Assembly: GCA_037043235.1 (NCBI GenBank)
Contig: JAWRVZ010000628.1
Location: 1 to 64,000, forward strand
Reading direction: 5' to 3'
DNA from: Rhodeus uyekii
Lineage: Eukaryota; Chordata; Actinopteri; Cypriniformes; Acheilognathidae
Length of the DNA stretch: 64,000 nucleotides
The notes beneath the pieces were generated by a model. It saw nothing but the letters and a program-made list of their open reading frames with translations, did no database searches and was not told the DNA's origin. Shown in pieces: positions 43,376 through 58,858 of this stretch (its first letter is position 1; each line of letters opens with the position of its first letter). Both the position numbers and the translations under genes were made by a program.

Positions 43376-44107
43376 GATCTAGGGACACTCAAGGCAAAAA
43401 GTTGTCAAAGGATTTTCGATTAGTTAAACCGTTCAACAGATACAATTTTTTCATATATTTTTGGTCTGGCTTATTGTGAATAAAATGTCTATTTATCATG
43501 TCTACAAACAAGAATCTTCACAAAACTGTGTAAATGGTATGAACAAGTCATTTTGAAGAAACGTGTGAGGTTTCATGTATTTCTGACGCTCGTAGGGCTC
43601 ACACTAAATTATAAACTATCCATCAATAAAAAAAAAGAAAAGCTGGAAGACTACTTTTGTCCACAAGAGGCACTGTCAGGCTAGGGAATATTATAGTCAG
43701 GCTATAAGACTCTCTGTTCACATGTTGTTTCAACAAATTTGTAACATATCTATACATTGTTTACACAAACTAGAAGCTTCATAAAGCTGTGTTTATGTGG
43801 AGAACAAGTCAGATTGACATAGACTGACATAACAGTTCAGATGACATGATGTGGTGTTAAACATATCCACACTATATTATTATCATTTGATAGATCTTCC
43901 CATACTGAAAAAATGTGTAACATGTCTATATATCGTTTACACAAACTATAAACTTCATAAAGCTGTGTTTATGTGGAGAACAAGTCAGATTGACATAGAC
44001 TGACATTAACATTGTTTGCACAGAGTAGAAACCTCACAGAACTGTGCACATTAGGAGAACTAGTCAGATTGACCACAAACCGTCTTGACAGCTCAGATGG
44101 TCCTGCG
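43376..44107 (+). repeat. Partial array unit at start of right block
   Basis: The unit begins inside the conserved block at CTAGGGACACTCAAGGC, so its 5' half is missing. The copy is more diverged than its neighbours, as expected at an array edge. Confidence 0.85.
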
Positions 44108-46098
44108 ACGTTTGAACCCCGGTCATTGCTGCTTGCAGCTATATTTATTATTATTATTATTATTCTGCCGTACTTCTTATCGTGCAGACCAAACCGTAAG
44201 GTCTAGAGACTTTAAAGTTGGTCAGATGGTAGGTCTCAATTTGGGGAGAACGTATCAAAATATGACGCAAATCGGGCAATAGGTGGCGCTACAGCGACTA
44301 CAAACGTGTACACGCTCATAACTCGTAAACCGTTTGTCGTAGACTCAAGTGTCTTATATCCCTGGAATCCTTGGCTCAAGACTTAAAAAATGTATATCTC
44401 CGATTTCATTTCCGCCTATAAAAATTTTCCGCCATTTTGAATTTTCTGAAAAAAATTTTTTTCGAACTCCTCATAGGCCGTTTGTCCAAATCACGCAAAA
44501 TTTCCCACGCATCATCTAGAGACTCTCATAACCAAAAGTTGTCAAAGGAATTTTGATCGGTGATTCACGCTTGCAACAAGACAATAAAACGTTCGCATAA
44601 GGCGGAGACACTTTTGCTAAAATCGTAATACCTCTGGAACGCAAAGAGATAATCTCACCAAACTTCACATAGTCATGTATAAGATCAGTATGTGGTCACA
44701 CCAAAAAAACTGCGATGATTGACCACTTGGTGGCGCTATATTGCGAAAAAAACACTCAATCACCTGTACAGGGTCACATGGTAGTCCGATTGACCTGAGA
44801 CTTGTCATGCACGGTCTTTGTCCAAGGGTCCATGATGGTCTATGAGGACATTGGTGTATCTCAAAAAACATGACCGTCATCGGCCAATGAACTTTGAGCA
44901 TCAATTAGACTAGCTTAACGAAGGTCGATCGGAACGAAACTCGATGGGCGTGTTTGACTCATGGCCCTAGTGGTCTGTCAGAATTTTGAAGAAAATCGGA
45001 CACTAGTTGGCGCTAACGAGTTTTTTGCGTCTCTACTCACGTGGTGTTTCACGCATCCACAGAATATTGATATCATCTGATAGATCTCCTCATACTAAAC
45101 AACTTTGCCTCAAGAACCACTGCTGTCAATCAAATTGTTTGCGAAATATTGGACATTTTTGAAATTTAAAATTTTTCGAACTCGTCATAGGCCGTCAATC
45201 TCACTGGCTTGAAAATTCACACGCATCATCTAGGGACACTCAAGGCAAAAAGTTGTCAAAGGATTTTCGATTAGTTAAACCGTTCAGCAGATACAATTTT
45301 TCATATATTTCTGATTTGGCCTATTGTGATTAAAATGTCTATATATCTTGTCCAAAAACAAGAAACTTCACAAAACTGTGTAAATGTTAAGAACAAGACA
45401 TTATGAAGAAAGTTGTGAGGTTTCATGTATTTCTGATGCTCGTACGGCTCACAATAAATTATAAACACTCTATATTTTAAAATCTTAGAAAAGCTGTAAT
45501 ACTACTTTTGTCCACAAGAGAAACGTCACAGAACTGTGAACATGTTAAGAACAAGTCATTTTGAAGAAATGTGTCAGGTCTCATGTATTTCTGATGCTCA
45601 TAGGGCTCACAATAAATAATAAACTATCTATATTTTAAAATCTTAGAAAAGCTGTAATACTACTTTTGTCCACAAGAGGCGCCGTCAGGCTAGAAAATCT
45701 TTTCATGTGGAGAACAAGTCAGATTGACATAGACTGACATAAAAGTTCAGATGATATGATGTGTGGTGTTAAACATATCCACACGATATTAATATAATTT
45801 GATAGATCTTCCTATAGTGAAAAAATGTGTAATATGATACGTCTATACATCGTTTACACAAACTAGAAACTTCATAAAGATGTGTTTATGTGGAGAACAA
45901 GTCAGATTGACATAGATCGACATTACAGTTCAGATGTTCAGTTCACAATATTAATATCATTTGATCTTCTCATTCTGAACATCTTTGAAAGATGTCTATA
46001 CATTGTTTGCACAAAGTAGAAACTTCACAGAACTGTGCACATTAGGAGAACTAGTCAGATTGACCACAAACAGTCATGACATCTCAGATGGTCCTGCT
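44108..46098 (+). repeat. Tandem array unit U7
   Basis: TTA tract present, no minisatellite monomer. Two ~158-bp subrepeats start near 45386 and 45544. Confidence 0.85.
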
Positions 46099-47959
46099 AC
46101 GTTTGAACCCCGGTCATTGCTGCTTGCAGCTATATTTAGGGGTTCAAACGCGAAGCGTTGAAAACCTATTGTAATTGTTAAGATTTTTATTATTATTATT
46201 ATTATTCTGCCGTACTTCTTATCGTGCAGACCAAACCGTAAGGCCTAGAGACTTGAAAGTTGTCCAGATGGTAGGTCTCAATTTGGGGAGAACGTATCAA
46301 AATATGACCCCGATTGGCCAATAGATGGCGCTACAGCGATCAAAATAGCTAAATCGCTAATAACTCATAGACAGTTTGTCGTACACTCAAGTTTCTTATA
46401 TCCCTGGAATCCTTGGCTCAAGACTTAAAAAATGTATATCTCCGATTTCATTTCCGCCTATAAAAATTTTCCGCCATTTTGAATTTTCTGAAAAAAATTT
46501 TTTTCGAACTCCTCATAGGCCGTTTGTCCAAATAACGTGAAACTTCACACATATCATCTAGAGACTCTCATGACCAAAAGTTATTCAAATAATTTCGATC
46601 GGTGATTCAGGCTTGCAACAACATGCTAAAACGTTCGCGTAATGCAGAGACACTTTTGCTAAAATCGTAATAACTCTGGAACGCAAAGAGATAATCTCAA
46701 AAAACTTCACATAGTCATGTATAAGGTCATTTTGTGGTCACGCCCAAAAAACTGGGCCAGTTGACCACTTGGTGGCGCTATATTGTGAAAAAAACTCTAA
46801 ATCACCTGTACAGGGTCACATGTTTGTCTGATTGACCTGAAACTTGTCATGCACGGTCTTTGTCCTATGGTCCAGTATGGTTTATGAGGACATTGGTGTA
46901 TCTCAAAAAACATGGCCGTCATCGGCCAATGAACTTTGAGCATCAATTAGACCAGCTTAACAAAGGTCGATCGGAACGAAACTCGATGGGTGTGTTTGAC
47001 TCATGGCCCTAGTGGTCTGTCAGAATTTTGAAAAAAATCGGACACTAGTTGGCGCTAACAAGTTTTTTGCGTCTCTACTCGCGTGGTGTTTCACGCATCC
47101 ACACAATATTGATATCATATGATAGATCTCCTCATACTGAACAACTTTGCCTCAAGAACCACTGCTGTCAATCAAATTGTTTGTGAAATATTGGAGATTT
47201 TTGAAATTTCAACTTTTTCGAACTCGTCATAGGCCGTCAATACGATTGGCTTGAAAATTCACACGCATCATCTAGGGACACTCAAGGGAAAAAGTTATTC
47301 AAAGAATTTCGATCAGGCAAACCCTTCAGCAGATATAATTTTTCATATATTTCAGGTTTGGCCTATTGTGAATAAAAAGCCTATATATCTTGTCCAAAAA
47401 CAAGAAACTTCACAAAACTGTGTAAATGTTAAGAACAAGACATTATGAAGAAACTTGTGAGGTTTCATGTATTTCTGATGCTCGTACGGCTCACAATAAA
47501 TTATAAACGATCTACATTTTAAAATCTTAGAAAAGCTGTAATACTAGTTTTGTCCTCAAGAGAAACGTCAAAGATCTGTGAACATGTTAAGAACAAGTCA
47601 TTTTGAAGAAATGTGTCAGGTCTCATGTATTTCTGATGTTGATAGGGCTCACAATAAATTACAAACGATCTACATTTTAAAATCTTAGAAAAGCTGTAAT
47701 ACTACTTTTGTCCACAAGAGGCACCATCAGGCTAGAAAATCTTTTTATGTGGAGAACAAGTCAGATTGACATAGACTGACATAAACTGACAGAACAGTTC
47801 AGATGTTCAGTTCACAATATCATTTAATCTTCTCAGTCTGAACATCTTTGAAAGATGTCTTCATTGTTTGCACAGAGTAGAAACTTCACAGAACTGTGCT
47901 CATTAGGAAAACTAGTCAGATTGACCACAAACCGTCTTGACAGCTCAGATGGTCTTGCG
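46099..47959 (+). repeat. Tandem array unit U8
   Basis: One monomer at 46138. The block has the GACCCCGATTGGCC variant seen in U2 and U13, and a GATGGCGCTACAG box instead of GGTGGCGCTACAG. Confidence 0.85.
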
Positions 47960-48104
47960 ACGTTTGAACCCCGGTCATTGCTGCTTGCAGCTATATTTAT
48001 TATTAGGGGTTCAAACGCGAAGCGTTGAAAACCTATTGTAATTGTTAGGATTTTTATTAGGGGTTCAAACGCGAAGCGTTGAAAACCTATTGTAATTGTT
48101 AGGA

Positions 48105-48158
<54 letters not shown>

Positions 48159-49920
48159 TGCCGTACTTCTTATCGTGCAGACCAAACCGTAAGGTCTAGA
48201 GACTTGAAAGTTGGTCAGATGGTAGGTCTCAATTTGGGGAGAACGTATCAAAATATGACGCAAATCGGGCAATAGGTGGCGCTACAGCGACTACAAACGC
48301 GTACACGCTCATAACTCGTAAACCGTTTGTCGTGCACTCAAGTTTCTTATATCCCTGGAATCCTTGGCTCAAGACTTAAAAAATGTATATCTCCGATTTC
48401 ATTTCCGCCTATAAAAATTTTCCGCCATTTTGAATTTTCTGAAAAAAAATTTTTTCGAACTCCTCATAGGCCGTTTGTCCAAATCACGCAAAATTTCCCA
48501 CGCATCATCTAGAGACTCTCATGACCAAAAGTTGTCAAAGGAATTTGAATCGGTGATTCACGCTTGCAACAAGACAATAAAACGTTCGCATAAGGTGGAG
48601 ACACTTTTGCTAAAATCGTAATAGCTCTGGAACCCAAAGAGATAATCTCACCAAACTTCACATAGTCATGTATAAGCTCAATTTGTGGTCACACCAAAAA
48701 AACTGCGATGATTGACCACTTGGTGGCGCTATATTGCGAAAAAAACACTCAATCACCTGTACAGGGTCACATGGTTGTCCGATTGACCTGAGACTTGTCA
48801 TGCATGGTCTTTGTCCAAGGGTCCATGATGGTCTATGAGGACATTGGTGTATCTCAAAAAACATGACCGTCATCGGCCAATGAACTTTGAGCATCAATTA
48901 GACTAGCTTAACGAAGGTCGATCGGAACGAAACTCGATGGGCGAGTTTGACTCAGAGCCCTAGTGGTCTGTCAGAATTTTGAAGAAAATCGGACACTAGT
49001 TGGCGCTAACGAGTTTTTAGCGTCTTTACTCACGTGGTATTTCACACATCCACAAAATATTGATATCATCTGATAGATCTCCTCATACTGAACAACTTTG
49101 CCTCAAGAACCACTGCTGTCAATCAAATTGTTTGCGAAATATTGGAGATTTTTGAAATTTCAAATTTTTCGAACTCGTCATAGGCCGTCAATCTCACTGG
49201 CTTGAAAATTCACACGCATCATCTAGGGACACTCAAGGCAAAAAGTTGTCAAAGGATTTTTGATTAGTTAAACCGTTCAGCAGATACAATTTTTCATATA
49301 TTTCTGATTTGGCCTATTGTGATTAAAATGTCTATATATCTTGTCCAAAAACAATAAACTTCACAAAACTGTGTAAATGTTAAGAACAAGTCATTTTGAA
49401 GAAACTTGTGAGGTTTCATGTATTTCTGATGCTCGTACGGCTCACAATAAATTATAAACTTTCTATATTTTAAAATCTTTGAAAAGCTGTCATACTAGTT
49501 TTGTCCTCAAGAGAAACGTCACAGATCTGTGAACATGTTAAGAACAAGTCCTTTTGAAGAAATGTGTCAGGTCTCATGTATTTCTGATGCTCATAGGGCT
49601 AAAAAAAAAAATTACAAACGATCTACATTTTAAAATCTTTGAAAAGCTGTAATACTACTTTTGTCCACAAGAGGCAAGATCAGGCTAGAAAATCTTTTTA
49701 TGTAGAGAACAAGTCAGATTGACATAGACTGACATAAAACGACAGAACAGTTCAGATGTTCAGTTCACAATATTAATATCATTTAATCTTCTCAGTCTGA
49801 ACATCTTTGAAAGATGTCTATTCATTGTTTGCACAGAGTAGAAACTTCACAGAACTGTGCACATTAGGAGAACCAGTCAGATTGACCACAAACCGTCTTG
49901 ACAGCTCAGATGGTCTTGCG
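47960..49920 (+). repeat. Tandem array unit U9
   Basis: Two monomers start at 48005 and 48059 (spacing 54), followed by the longest TTA tract in the array (to about 48157). Confidence 0.85.
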
Positions 49921-52081
49921 ACGTTTGAACCCCGGTCATTGCTGCTTGCAGCTATATTTATTATTATTATTATTATTATTCTGCCGTACTTCTTATCGTG
50001 CAGACCAAACCGTAAGGTCTAGAGACTTGAAAGTTGGTCAGATGGTAGGTCTCAATTTGGGGAGAACGTATCAAAATATGACGCAAATCGGGCAATAGGT
50101 GGCGCTACAGCGACTACAAACGCGTACACGCTCATAACTCGTAAACCGTTTGTCCTACACTCAAGTGTCTTATATCCCTGGAATCCTTGGCTCAAGACTT
50201 AAAAAATGTATATCTCCGATTTCATTTCCGCCTATAAAAATTTTCCGCCATTTTGAATTTTCTGAAATTTTTTTTTTTTGAACTCCTCATAGGCCATTTG
50301 TCCAAATCACGCAAATTTTCCCACGCATCATCTAGAGACTCTCATGACCAAAAGTTGTCAAAGGAATTTTAATCGGTGATTCACGCTTGCAACAAATCAA
50401 TAAAACGTTCGCATAAGGCGGAGACACTTTTGCTAAAATCGTAATAGCTCTGGAACGCAAAGAGATAATCTCACCAAACTTCACATAGTCATGTATAAGC
50501 TCAATTTGTGGTCACACCAAAAAAACTGCGATGATTGACCACTTGGTGGCGCTATATTGCGAAAAAAACACTCAACCACCTGTACAGGGTCACATGGTAG
50601 TCCGATTGACCTGAGACTTGTCATGCACGGTCTTTGTCCAAGGGTCCATGATGGTCTTTGAGGACATTGGTGTATCTCAAAAAACATGACCGTCATCGGC
50701 CAATGAACTTTGAGCATCAATTAGACTAGCTTAACGAAGGTCGATCGGAACGAAACTCGATGGGCGTGTTTAATTCATGGCCCTAGTGGTCTGTCAGAAT
50801 TTTGAAGAAAATCGGACACTAGTTGGCGCTAACGAGTTTTTTGCGTCTCTACTCACGTGGTGTTTCACGCATCCACAAAATATTGATATCATCTGATAGA
50901 TCTCCTCATACTGAACAACTTTGCCTCAAGAACCACTGCTGTCAATCAAATTGTTTGCGAAATATTGGAGATTTTTTAAATTTCAAATTTTTCGAACTCG
51001 TCATAGGCCGTCAATCTCACTGGCTTGAAAATTCACACGCATCATCTAGGGACACTCAAGGCAAAAAGTTGTCAAAGGATTTTCGATTAGTTAAACCGTT
51101 TAGCAGATACAATTTTTCATATATTTCTGATTTGGCCTATTGTGATTAAAATGTCTATATATCTTGTCCAAAAACAAGAAACTTCACAAAACTGTGTAAA
51201 TGTTAAGAACAAGACATTATGAAGAAACTTGTGAGGTTTCATGTATTTATGATGCTCGTTCGGCTCACAATAAATAATAAACGATCTATATTTTAAAATC
51301 TTAGAAAAGCTGTAATACTAGTTTTGTCCACAAGAGAAATGTCACAGATCTGTGAACATGTTAAGAACAAGTCATTTTGAATAAATGTGTCAGGTCTCAT
51401 GTATTTCTGATGCTCATAGGGCTCACAATAAATTACAAATGATCTACATTTTAAAATCTTAGAAAAGCTGTAATACTACTTTTGTCCACAAGAGGCACCA
51501 TCAGGCTAGAAAATTTTCTTTTTATGTGGAGAACAAGTCAGATTGACATAGACTGACATAAACCGACAGAACAGTTCAGATGTTCAGTTCACAATATTAA
51601 TATCATTTAATCTTCTCAGTCTGAACATCTTTGAAAGATGTCTATTCATTGTTTGCACAGAGTAGAAACTTCACAGAACTGTGCTCATGATGAAAACTAG
51701 TCAGATTGACAAAAAAAGGTCATAACAGTTCAAATGATATGACGTGTAGTGTTAAACATATCCACATTATTATCATTTGATAGATCTTCCCATACTGAAT
51801 TTTTTTTTAACATGTCTATATATCATTTACACAAACTAGAAACTTCATAAAGCTCTGTTTATGTGGAGAACAAGTCAGATTGACATAGACCGACATACAC
51901 CGACATAACTGTTCATATGTTCAGTTCACAATGTCAATATCATTTGATCTTCTCATTCTGAACATCTTTGAAAGATGTCTATACATTGTTTACACAGGGT
52001 AGAAACTTCACAGAACTGTGCACATTAGGAGAACTAGTCAGATTGACCAAAAACCGTCTTGACAGCTCAGATGGTCTTGCG
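49921..52081 (+). repeat. Tandem array unit U10
   Basis: No monomer. It shares with U6 the variants GATGGTCTTTGAGG and GTGTTTAATTCATGG, linking the two array blocks. Confidence 0.85.
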
Positions 52082-54069
52082 ACGTTTGAACCCCGGTCAT
52101 TGCTGCTTGCAGCTATATTTATTATTATTATTATTCTGCCGTACTTCTTATCGTGCAGACCAAACCGTAAGGTCTAGAGACTTGAAAGTTGGTCAGATGG
52201 TAGGTCTCAATTTGGGGAGAAAGTATCAAAATATGACGCAAATCGGGCAATAGGTGGCGCTACAGCGACTACAAACGCGTACACGCTCATAACACGTAAA
52301 CCGTTTGTCGTAGACTCAAGTGTCTTATATCCCTGGAATCCTTGGCTCAAGACTTAAAAAATGTATATCTCCGATTTCATTTCCGCCTATAAAAATTTTC
52401 CGCCATTTTGAATTTTCTGAAAAAAAAATTTTTCGAACTCCTCATAGGCCGTTTGTCCAAATCACGCAAAATTTCCCACGCATCATCTAGAGACTCTCAT
52501 GACCAAAAGTTGTCAAAGGAATTTTGATCGGTGATTCACGCTTGCAACAAGACAATAAAACGTTCGCATAAGGCGGAGACACTTTTGCTAAAATCGTAAT
52601 ACCTCTGGAACGCAAAGAGATAATCTCACCAAACTTCACATAGTCATGTATAACATCAATATGTGGTCACACCAAAAAAACTGCGATGATTGACCACTTG
52701 GTGGCGCTATATTGCGAAAAAAACACTCAATCACCTGTACAGGGTCACATGGTAGTCCGATTGACCTGAGACTTGTCATGCACGGTCTTTGTCCAAGGGT
52801 CCATGATGATCTATGAGGACATTGGTGTATCTCAAAAAACATGACCGTCATCGGCCAATGAACTTTGAGCATCAATTAGACTAGCTTAACGAAGGTCGAT
52901 CGGAACAAAACTCGATGGGCGTGTTTGACTCATGGCCCTAGTGGTCTGTCAGAATTTTGAAGAAAATCGGACACTAGTTGGCGCTAACGAGTTTTTTGCG
53001 TCTCTACTCACGTGGTGTTTCACGCATCCACAGAATATTGATATCATCTGATAGATCTCCTCATACTGAACAACTTTGCCTCAAGAACCACTGATGTCAA
53101 TCAAATTGTTTGCGAAATATTGGGGATTTTTTCAATTTCAAATTTTTCGAACTCGTCATAGGCCGTCAATCTCACTGGCTTGAAAATTCACACGCATCAT
53201 CTAGGGGCACTCAAGGCAAAAAGTTGTCAAAGGATTTTCGATTAGTTAAACCGTTCAGCAGATACAATTTTTCATATATTTCTGATTTGGCCTATTGTGA
53301 TTAAAATGTCTAAATATCTTGTCCACAAACAAGAAACTTCACAAAACTGTGTAAATGTTAAGAACAAGTCATTTTGAAGAAACGTGTGAGGTTTCATGTA
53401 TTTCTGATGCTCATAGGGCTCACAATAAATTATAAACACTCTATATTTTAAAATCTTAGAAAAGCTGTAATTCTAGTTTTGTCCACAAGAGAAACGTCAC
53501 AGAACTGTGAACATGTTAAGAACAAGTCATTTTGAAGAAATGTGTCAGGTCTCATGTATTTCTGATGCTCATGGGGCTCACAATAAATAATAAACGATCT
53601 ATATTTTAAAATCTTAGAAAAGCTGTAATACTACTTTTGTCCACAAGAGGCACCGTCAGGCTAGAAAATCTTTTCATGTGGAGAACATGTCAGATTGACA
53701 TAGACTGACATAACAGTTCAGATGATATGATGTGTGGTGTTAAACATATCCACACTATATTAATATCATTTGATAGATCTTCCTATAGTGAAAAAATGTG
53801 TAATATGATATGTCTATATATCGTTTACACAAATTAGAAACTTCATAAAGATGTGTTTATGTGGAGAACAAGTCAGATTGACATAGATCGACATTACAGT
53901 TCAGATGTTCAGTTCACAATATTGATATCATTTGATCTTCTCATTCAGAACATCTTTGAAAGATGTCTATACATTGTTTGCACAAAGTAGAAACTTCACA
54001 GAACTGTGCACATTAGGAGAACTAGTCAGATTGACCACAAACCGTCTTGACAGCTCAGATGGTCTTGCG
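52082..54069 (+). repeat. Tandem array unit U11
   Basis: No monomer and a short TTA tract. The block resembles U7 (shared GTCGTAGACTCAAG and GTAATACCTCTGG). Confidence 0.85.
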
Positions 54070-56638
54070 ACATTTGAACCCCGGTCATTGCTGCTTGCAG
54101 CTATATTTATTAGGGGTTCAAACGCGAAGCGTTGAAAACCTATTGTAATTGTTAGGATTTTTATTATTATTATTATTATTATTATTCTGCCGTACTTCTT
54201 ATCGTGCAGACCAAACCGTAAGGTCTAGAGACTTGAAAGTTGGTCAGATGGTAGGTCTCAATTTGGGGAGAACGTATCAAAATATGACGCAAATCGGGCA
54301 ATAGGTGGCGCTACAGCGACTACAAACGCGTACACGCTCATAACTCGTAAACCGTTTGTCGTAGACTCAAGTGTCTTATATCCCTGGAATCCTTGGCTCA
54401 AGACTTAAAAAATGTATATCTCCGATTTCATTTCCGCCTATAAAAATTTTCCGCCATTTTGAATTTTCTGAAAAAAAATTTTTTCGAACTCCTCATAGAC
54501 CGTTTGTCCAAATCACGCAAAATTTCCCACGCATCATCTAGAGACTCTCATAACCAAAAGTTGTCAAAGGAATTTTAATCGGTGATTCACGCTTGCAACA
54601 ACACGCTAAAACGTTCGCATAGTGCGGAGACACTTTTGCTAAAATCGTAATACCTCTGGAGCGCAAAGAGATAATCTCACCAAACTTCACATAGTCATGT
54701 ATAAGATCAATTTGTGGTCACACCAAAAAAACTGCGATGATTGACCACTTGGTGGCGCTATATTGTGAAAAAAACACTCAATCACCTGTACAGGGTCACA
54801 TGGTAGTCCGATTGACCTGAGACTTGTCATGCACGGTCTTTGTCCAAGGGTCCATGATGGTCTATGAGGACATTGGTTTATCTCAAAAAGCATGACCGTC
54901 ATCGGCCAATGAACTTTGAGCATCAATTAGACTAGCTTAACGAAGGTCGATCGGAACGAAACTCGATGGGCGTGTTTGACTCATGGCCCTAGTTGTCTGT
55001 CAGAATTTTGAAGAAAATCGGACACTAGTTGGCGCTAACGAGTTTTTTGCGTCTCTACTCACGTGGTGTTTCACGCATCCACAAAATATTGATATCATCT
55101 GATAGATCTCCTCATACTGAACAACTTTGCCTCTAGAACCACTGCTGTCAATCAAATTGTTTGCGAAATATTGGAGATTTTTGAAATTTCAAATTTTTCG
55201 AACTCGTCAATGGCCGTCAATCTCACTGGCTTGAAAATTCACATGCATCATCTAGGGACACTCAAGGCAAAAAGTTGTCAAAGGATTTTCGATTAGTTAA
55301 ACCGTTCAGCAGATACAATTTTTCATATATTTCTGATTTGGCCTATTGTGAATAAAATGTCTGTATATCTTGTCCAAAAACAAGAAACTTCACAAAACTG
55401 TGTAAATGTTAAGAACAAGACATTATGAAGAAACTTGTGAGGTTTCATGTATTTCTGATGCTCGTACGGCTCACAATAAATTATAAACACTCTATATTTT
55501 AAAATCTTAGAAAAGCTGTAATACTAGTTTTGTCCACAAGAAAAACGTCACAGAACTGTGAACATGTTAAGAACAAGTCATTTTGAAGAAATGTGTCAGG
55601 TCTCATGTATTTCTGATGCTCATAGGGCTCACAATAAATAATAAACAATCTATATTTTAAAATCTTAGAAAAGCTGTAATACTACTTTTGTCCACAAGAG
55701 GCGCCGTCAGGCTAGAAAATCTTTTCATGTGGAGAACAAGTCAGATTGACATAGACTGACATAAAAGTTCAGATGATATGATGTGTGGTGTTAAACATAT
55801 CCACACGATATTAATATAATTTGATAGATCTTCCTATAGTGAAAAAATGTGTAATATGATATGTCTATACATCGTTTACACAAACTAGAAACTTCATAAA
55901 GATGTGTTTATGTGGAGAACAAGTCAGATTGACATAGATCGACATAGCAGTTCAGATGACATGACATATGGTGTTAAACACATGCACGTAATATTAATAT
56001 CATTTGATAGATTTTTCCATACTGAAAAAAATGTTTAACATGTATATATATCGTTTACACAAACTAGAAACTTCATAAAGATGTGTTTATATTGAGAACA
56101 AGTCAGATTGATATAGACCGACATAGCAGTTCAGATGTTCAGTTCACAATATTAATATCATTTAATCTTCTCAGTCTGAACATCTTTGAAAGATGTCTAT
56201 TCATTGTTTGCACAGAGTAGAAACTTCACAGAACTGTGCTCATTAGGAAAAAACTAGTCAGATTGACAAAAAAAGGTAATAACAGTTCAAATGATATGAT
56301 GTGTAGTGTTAAACATATCCACATTGTTATCATTTGATAGATCTTCCCATAATGAAAAAAATTTGTAACATGTCTATATATCATTTACACAAACTAGAAA
56401 CTTCATAAAGCTCTGTTTATGTGGAGAACAAGTCAGATTGACATAGACCGACATACACCGACATAACTGTTCATATGTTCAGTTCACAATGTCAATATCA
56501 TTTGATCTTCTCATTCTGAACATCTTTGAAAGATGTCTATACATTGTTTACACAAATAGAAACTTCACAGAACTGTGCACATTAGGAGAACCAGTCAGAT
56601 TGACCACAAACAGTCTTGACAGCTCAGATGGTCTTGCG
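54070..56638 (+). repeat. Tandem array unit U12
   Basis: One monomer at 54112. The anchor reads ACATTTGAACCCC, so one base of the 12-bp inverted repeat is mismatched. The tail is extended by extra GTGGAGAACAAGTCAG-type segments. Confidence 0.85.
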
Positions 56639-58858
56639 ACGTTTGAACCCCGGTCATTGCTGCTTGCAGCTATATTTATTATTATTATTATTATTCTGCC
56701 GTACTTCTTATCGTGCAGACCAAACCGTAATGTCTAGAGACTTGAAAGTTGGCCAGAAGGTAGGTCTCAATTTGGGGAGAACGTATCAAAATATGACCCC
56801 GATTGGCCAATAGGTGGCGCTACAGCGATCAAAATACCTAAATTGCTAATAACTCATAGACAGTTTGTCGTACACTCAAGTGTCTTATATCCCTGGAATC
56901 CTTGGCTCAAGACTTAAAAAATGTATATCTCCGATTTCATTTCCGCCCATAAAAATTTTCCGCCATTTTGAATTTTCTGAAAAAATTTTTTTTCGAACTC
57001 CTCATAGGCCGTTTGTCCAAATAACGTGAAACTTCACACATATCATCTAGAGACTCTCATGACCAAAAGTTATTCAAATTATTTCGATCGGTGATTCAGG
57101 CTTGCAACAACACGCTAAAACGTTCGCATAGTGCGGAGACACTTTTGCTAAAATCGTAATAACTCTGGAACGCAAAGAGATAATCTCAACAAACTTCACA
57201 TAGTCATGTATAAGGTCATTTTGTGGTCACACCAAAAAAATTGGGCCAGTTGACCACTTGGTGGCGCTATATTGTGAAAAAAACACTAAATCACCTGTAC
57301 AGGGTCACATGTTTATCTGATTGACCTGAAACTTGTCATGCACGGTCTTTGACCAAGGGTCCCTGATGGTCTATGAGGATATTGGTGTATCTCAAAAAAC
57401 ATGACCGTCATCGGCCAATGAACTTTGAGCATCAATTAGACTAGCTTAACGAAGGTCGATCGGAACGAAACTCGATGGGCGTGTTTGACTCATGGCCCTA
57501 GTGGTCTGTCAGAATTTTGAAGAAAATCGGACACTAGTTGGCGCTAACGAGTTTTTTGCGTCTCTACTCACGTGGTTTTTCACGCATCCACAAAATATTG
57601 ATATCATCTGATAGATCTCCTCATGCTGAACAACTTTGCCTCAAGAACCACTGCTGTCAATCAAATTGTTTGCGAAATATTGGAGATTTTTGAAATTTCA
57701 AATTTTTCGAACTCGTCATAGGCCGTCAATCTCACTGGCTTGAAAATTCACACGCATCATCTAGGGACACTCAAGGCAAAAAGTTGTCAAAGGATTTTTG
57801 ATTAGTTAAACCGTTCAGCAGATACAATTTTTCATATATTTCTGATTTGGCCTATTGTGATTAAAATGTCTATATATCTTGTCCAAAAACAATAAACTTC
57901 ACAAAACTGTGTAAATGTTAAGAACCAGACATTATGAAGAAACTTGTGAGGTTTCATGTATTTCTGATGCTCGTACGGCTCACAATAAATTATAAACCAT
58001 CTACATTTTAAAATCTTAGAAAAGCTGTAATACTAGTTTTGTCAACAAGAGAAACGTCACAGATCTGTGAACATGTTAAGAACAAGTCATTTTGAAGAAA
58101 TGTGTCAGGTCTCATGTATTTCTGATGCTCATAGGGCTCACAATAAATTACAAATGATCTACATTTTAAAATCTTAGAAAAGCTGTAATACTACTTTTGT
58201 ACACAAGAGGCACCATCAGACTAGAAAATCTTTTTATGTGGAGAACAAGTCAGATTGACATAGACTGACATAAACCGACATAACAGTTCATATGTTCAGT
58301 TCACAATGTCAATATCATTTAATCTTCTCAGTCTGAACATCTTTGAAAGATGTCTATTCATTGTTTGCACTACTGAAAAAAATTTGTAACATGTCTATAT
58401 ATCATTTACACAAACTAGAAACTTCATAAAGCTTTGTGTATGTGGAGAACAAGTCAGATTGACATAGACCGACATAAACCGACATAACTGTTCATATGTT
58501 CAGTTCACAATGTCAATATCATTTGATCTTCTCATTCTGAACATCTTTGAAAGATGTCTATACATTGTTTGTACAGAGTAGAAACTTCACAGAACTGTGC
58601 TCATTAGGAAAACTAGTCAGATTGACAAAAAAAGGTCATAACAGTTCAAATGATATGACGTGCAGTGTTAAACATATCCACATTGTTATCATTTGGTAGA
58701 TCTTCCCATACTGAAAAAAATTTGTAACATGTCTATGAACATCTTTGAAAGATGTCTATACATTGTTTACACAGAGTAGAAACTTCACAGAACTGTGCAC
58801 ATTAGGAGAACTAGTCAGATTGACCACAAACCGTCTTGACAGCTCAGATGGTCTTGCG
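56639..58858 (+). repeat. Tandem array unit U13
   Basis: No monomer. The block is of the U2 type, with near identity to 4070-5590, including the rare GTCAACAAGAGAAACG and CATCAGACTAGAAAATC variants. Confidence 0.85.
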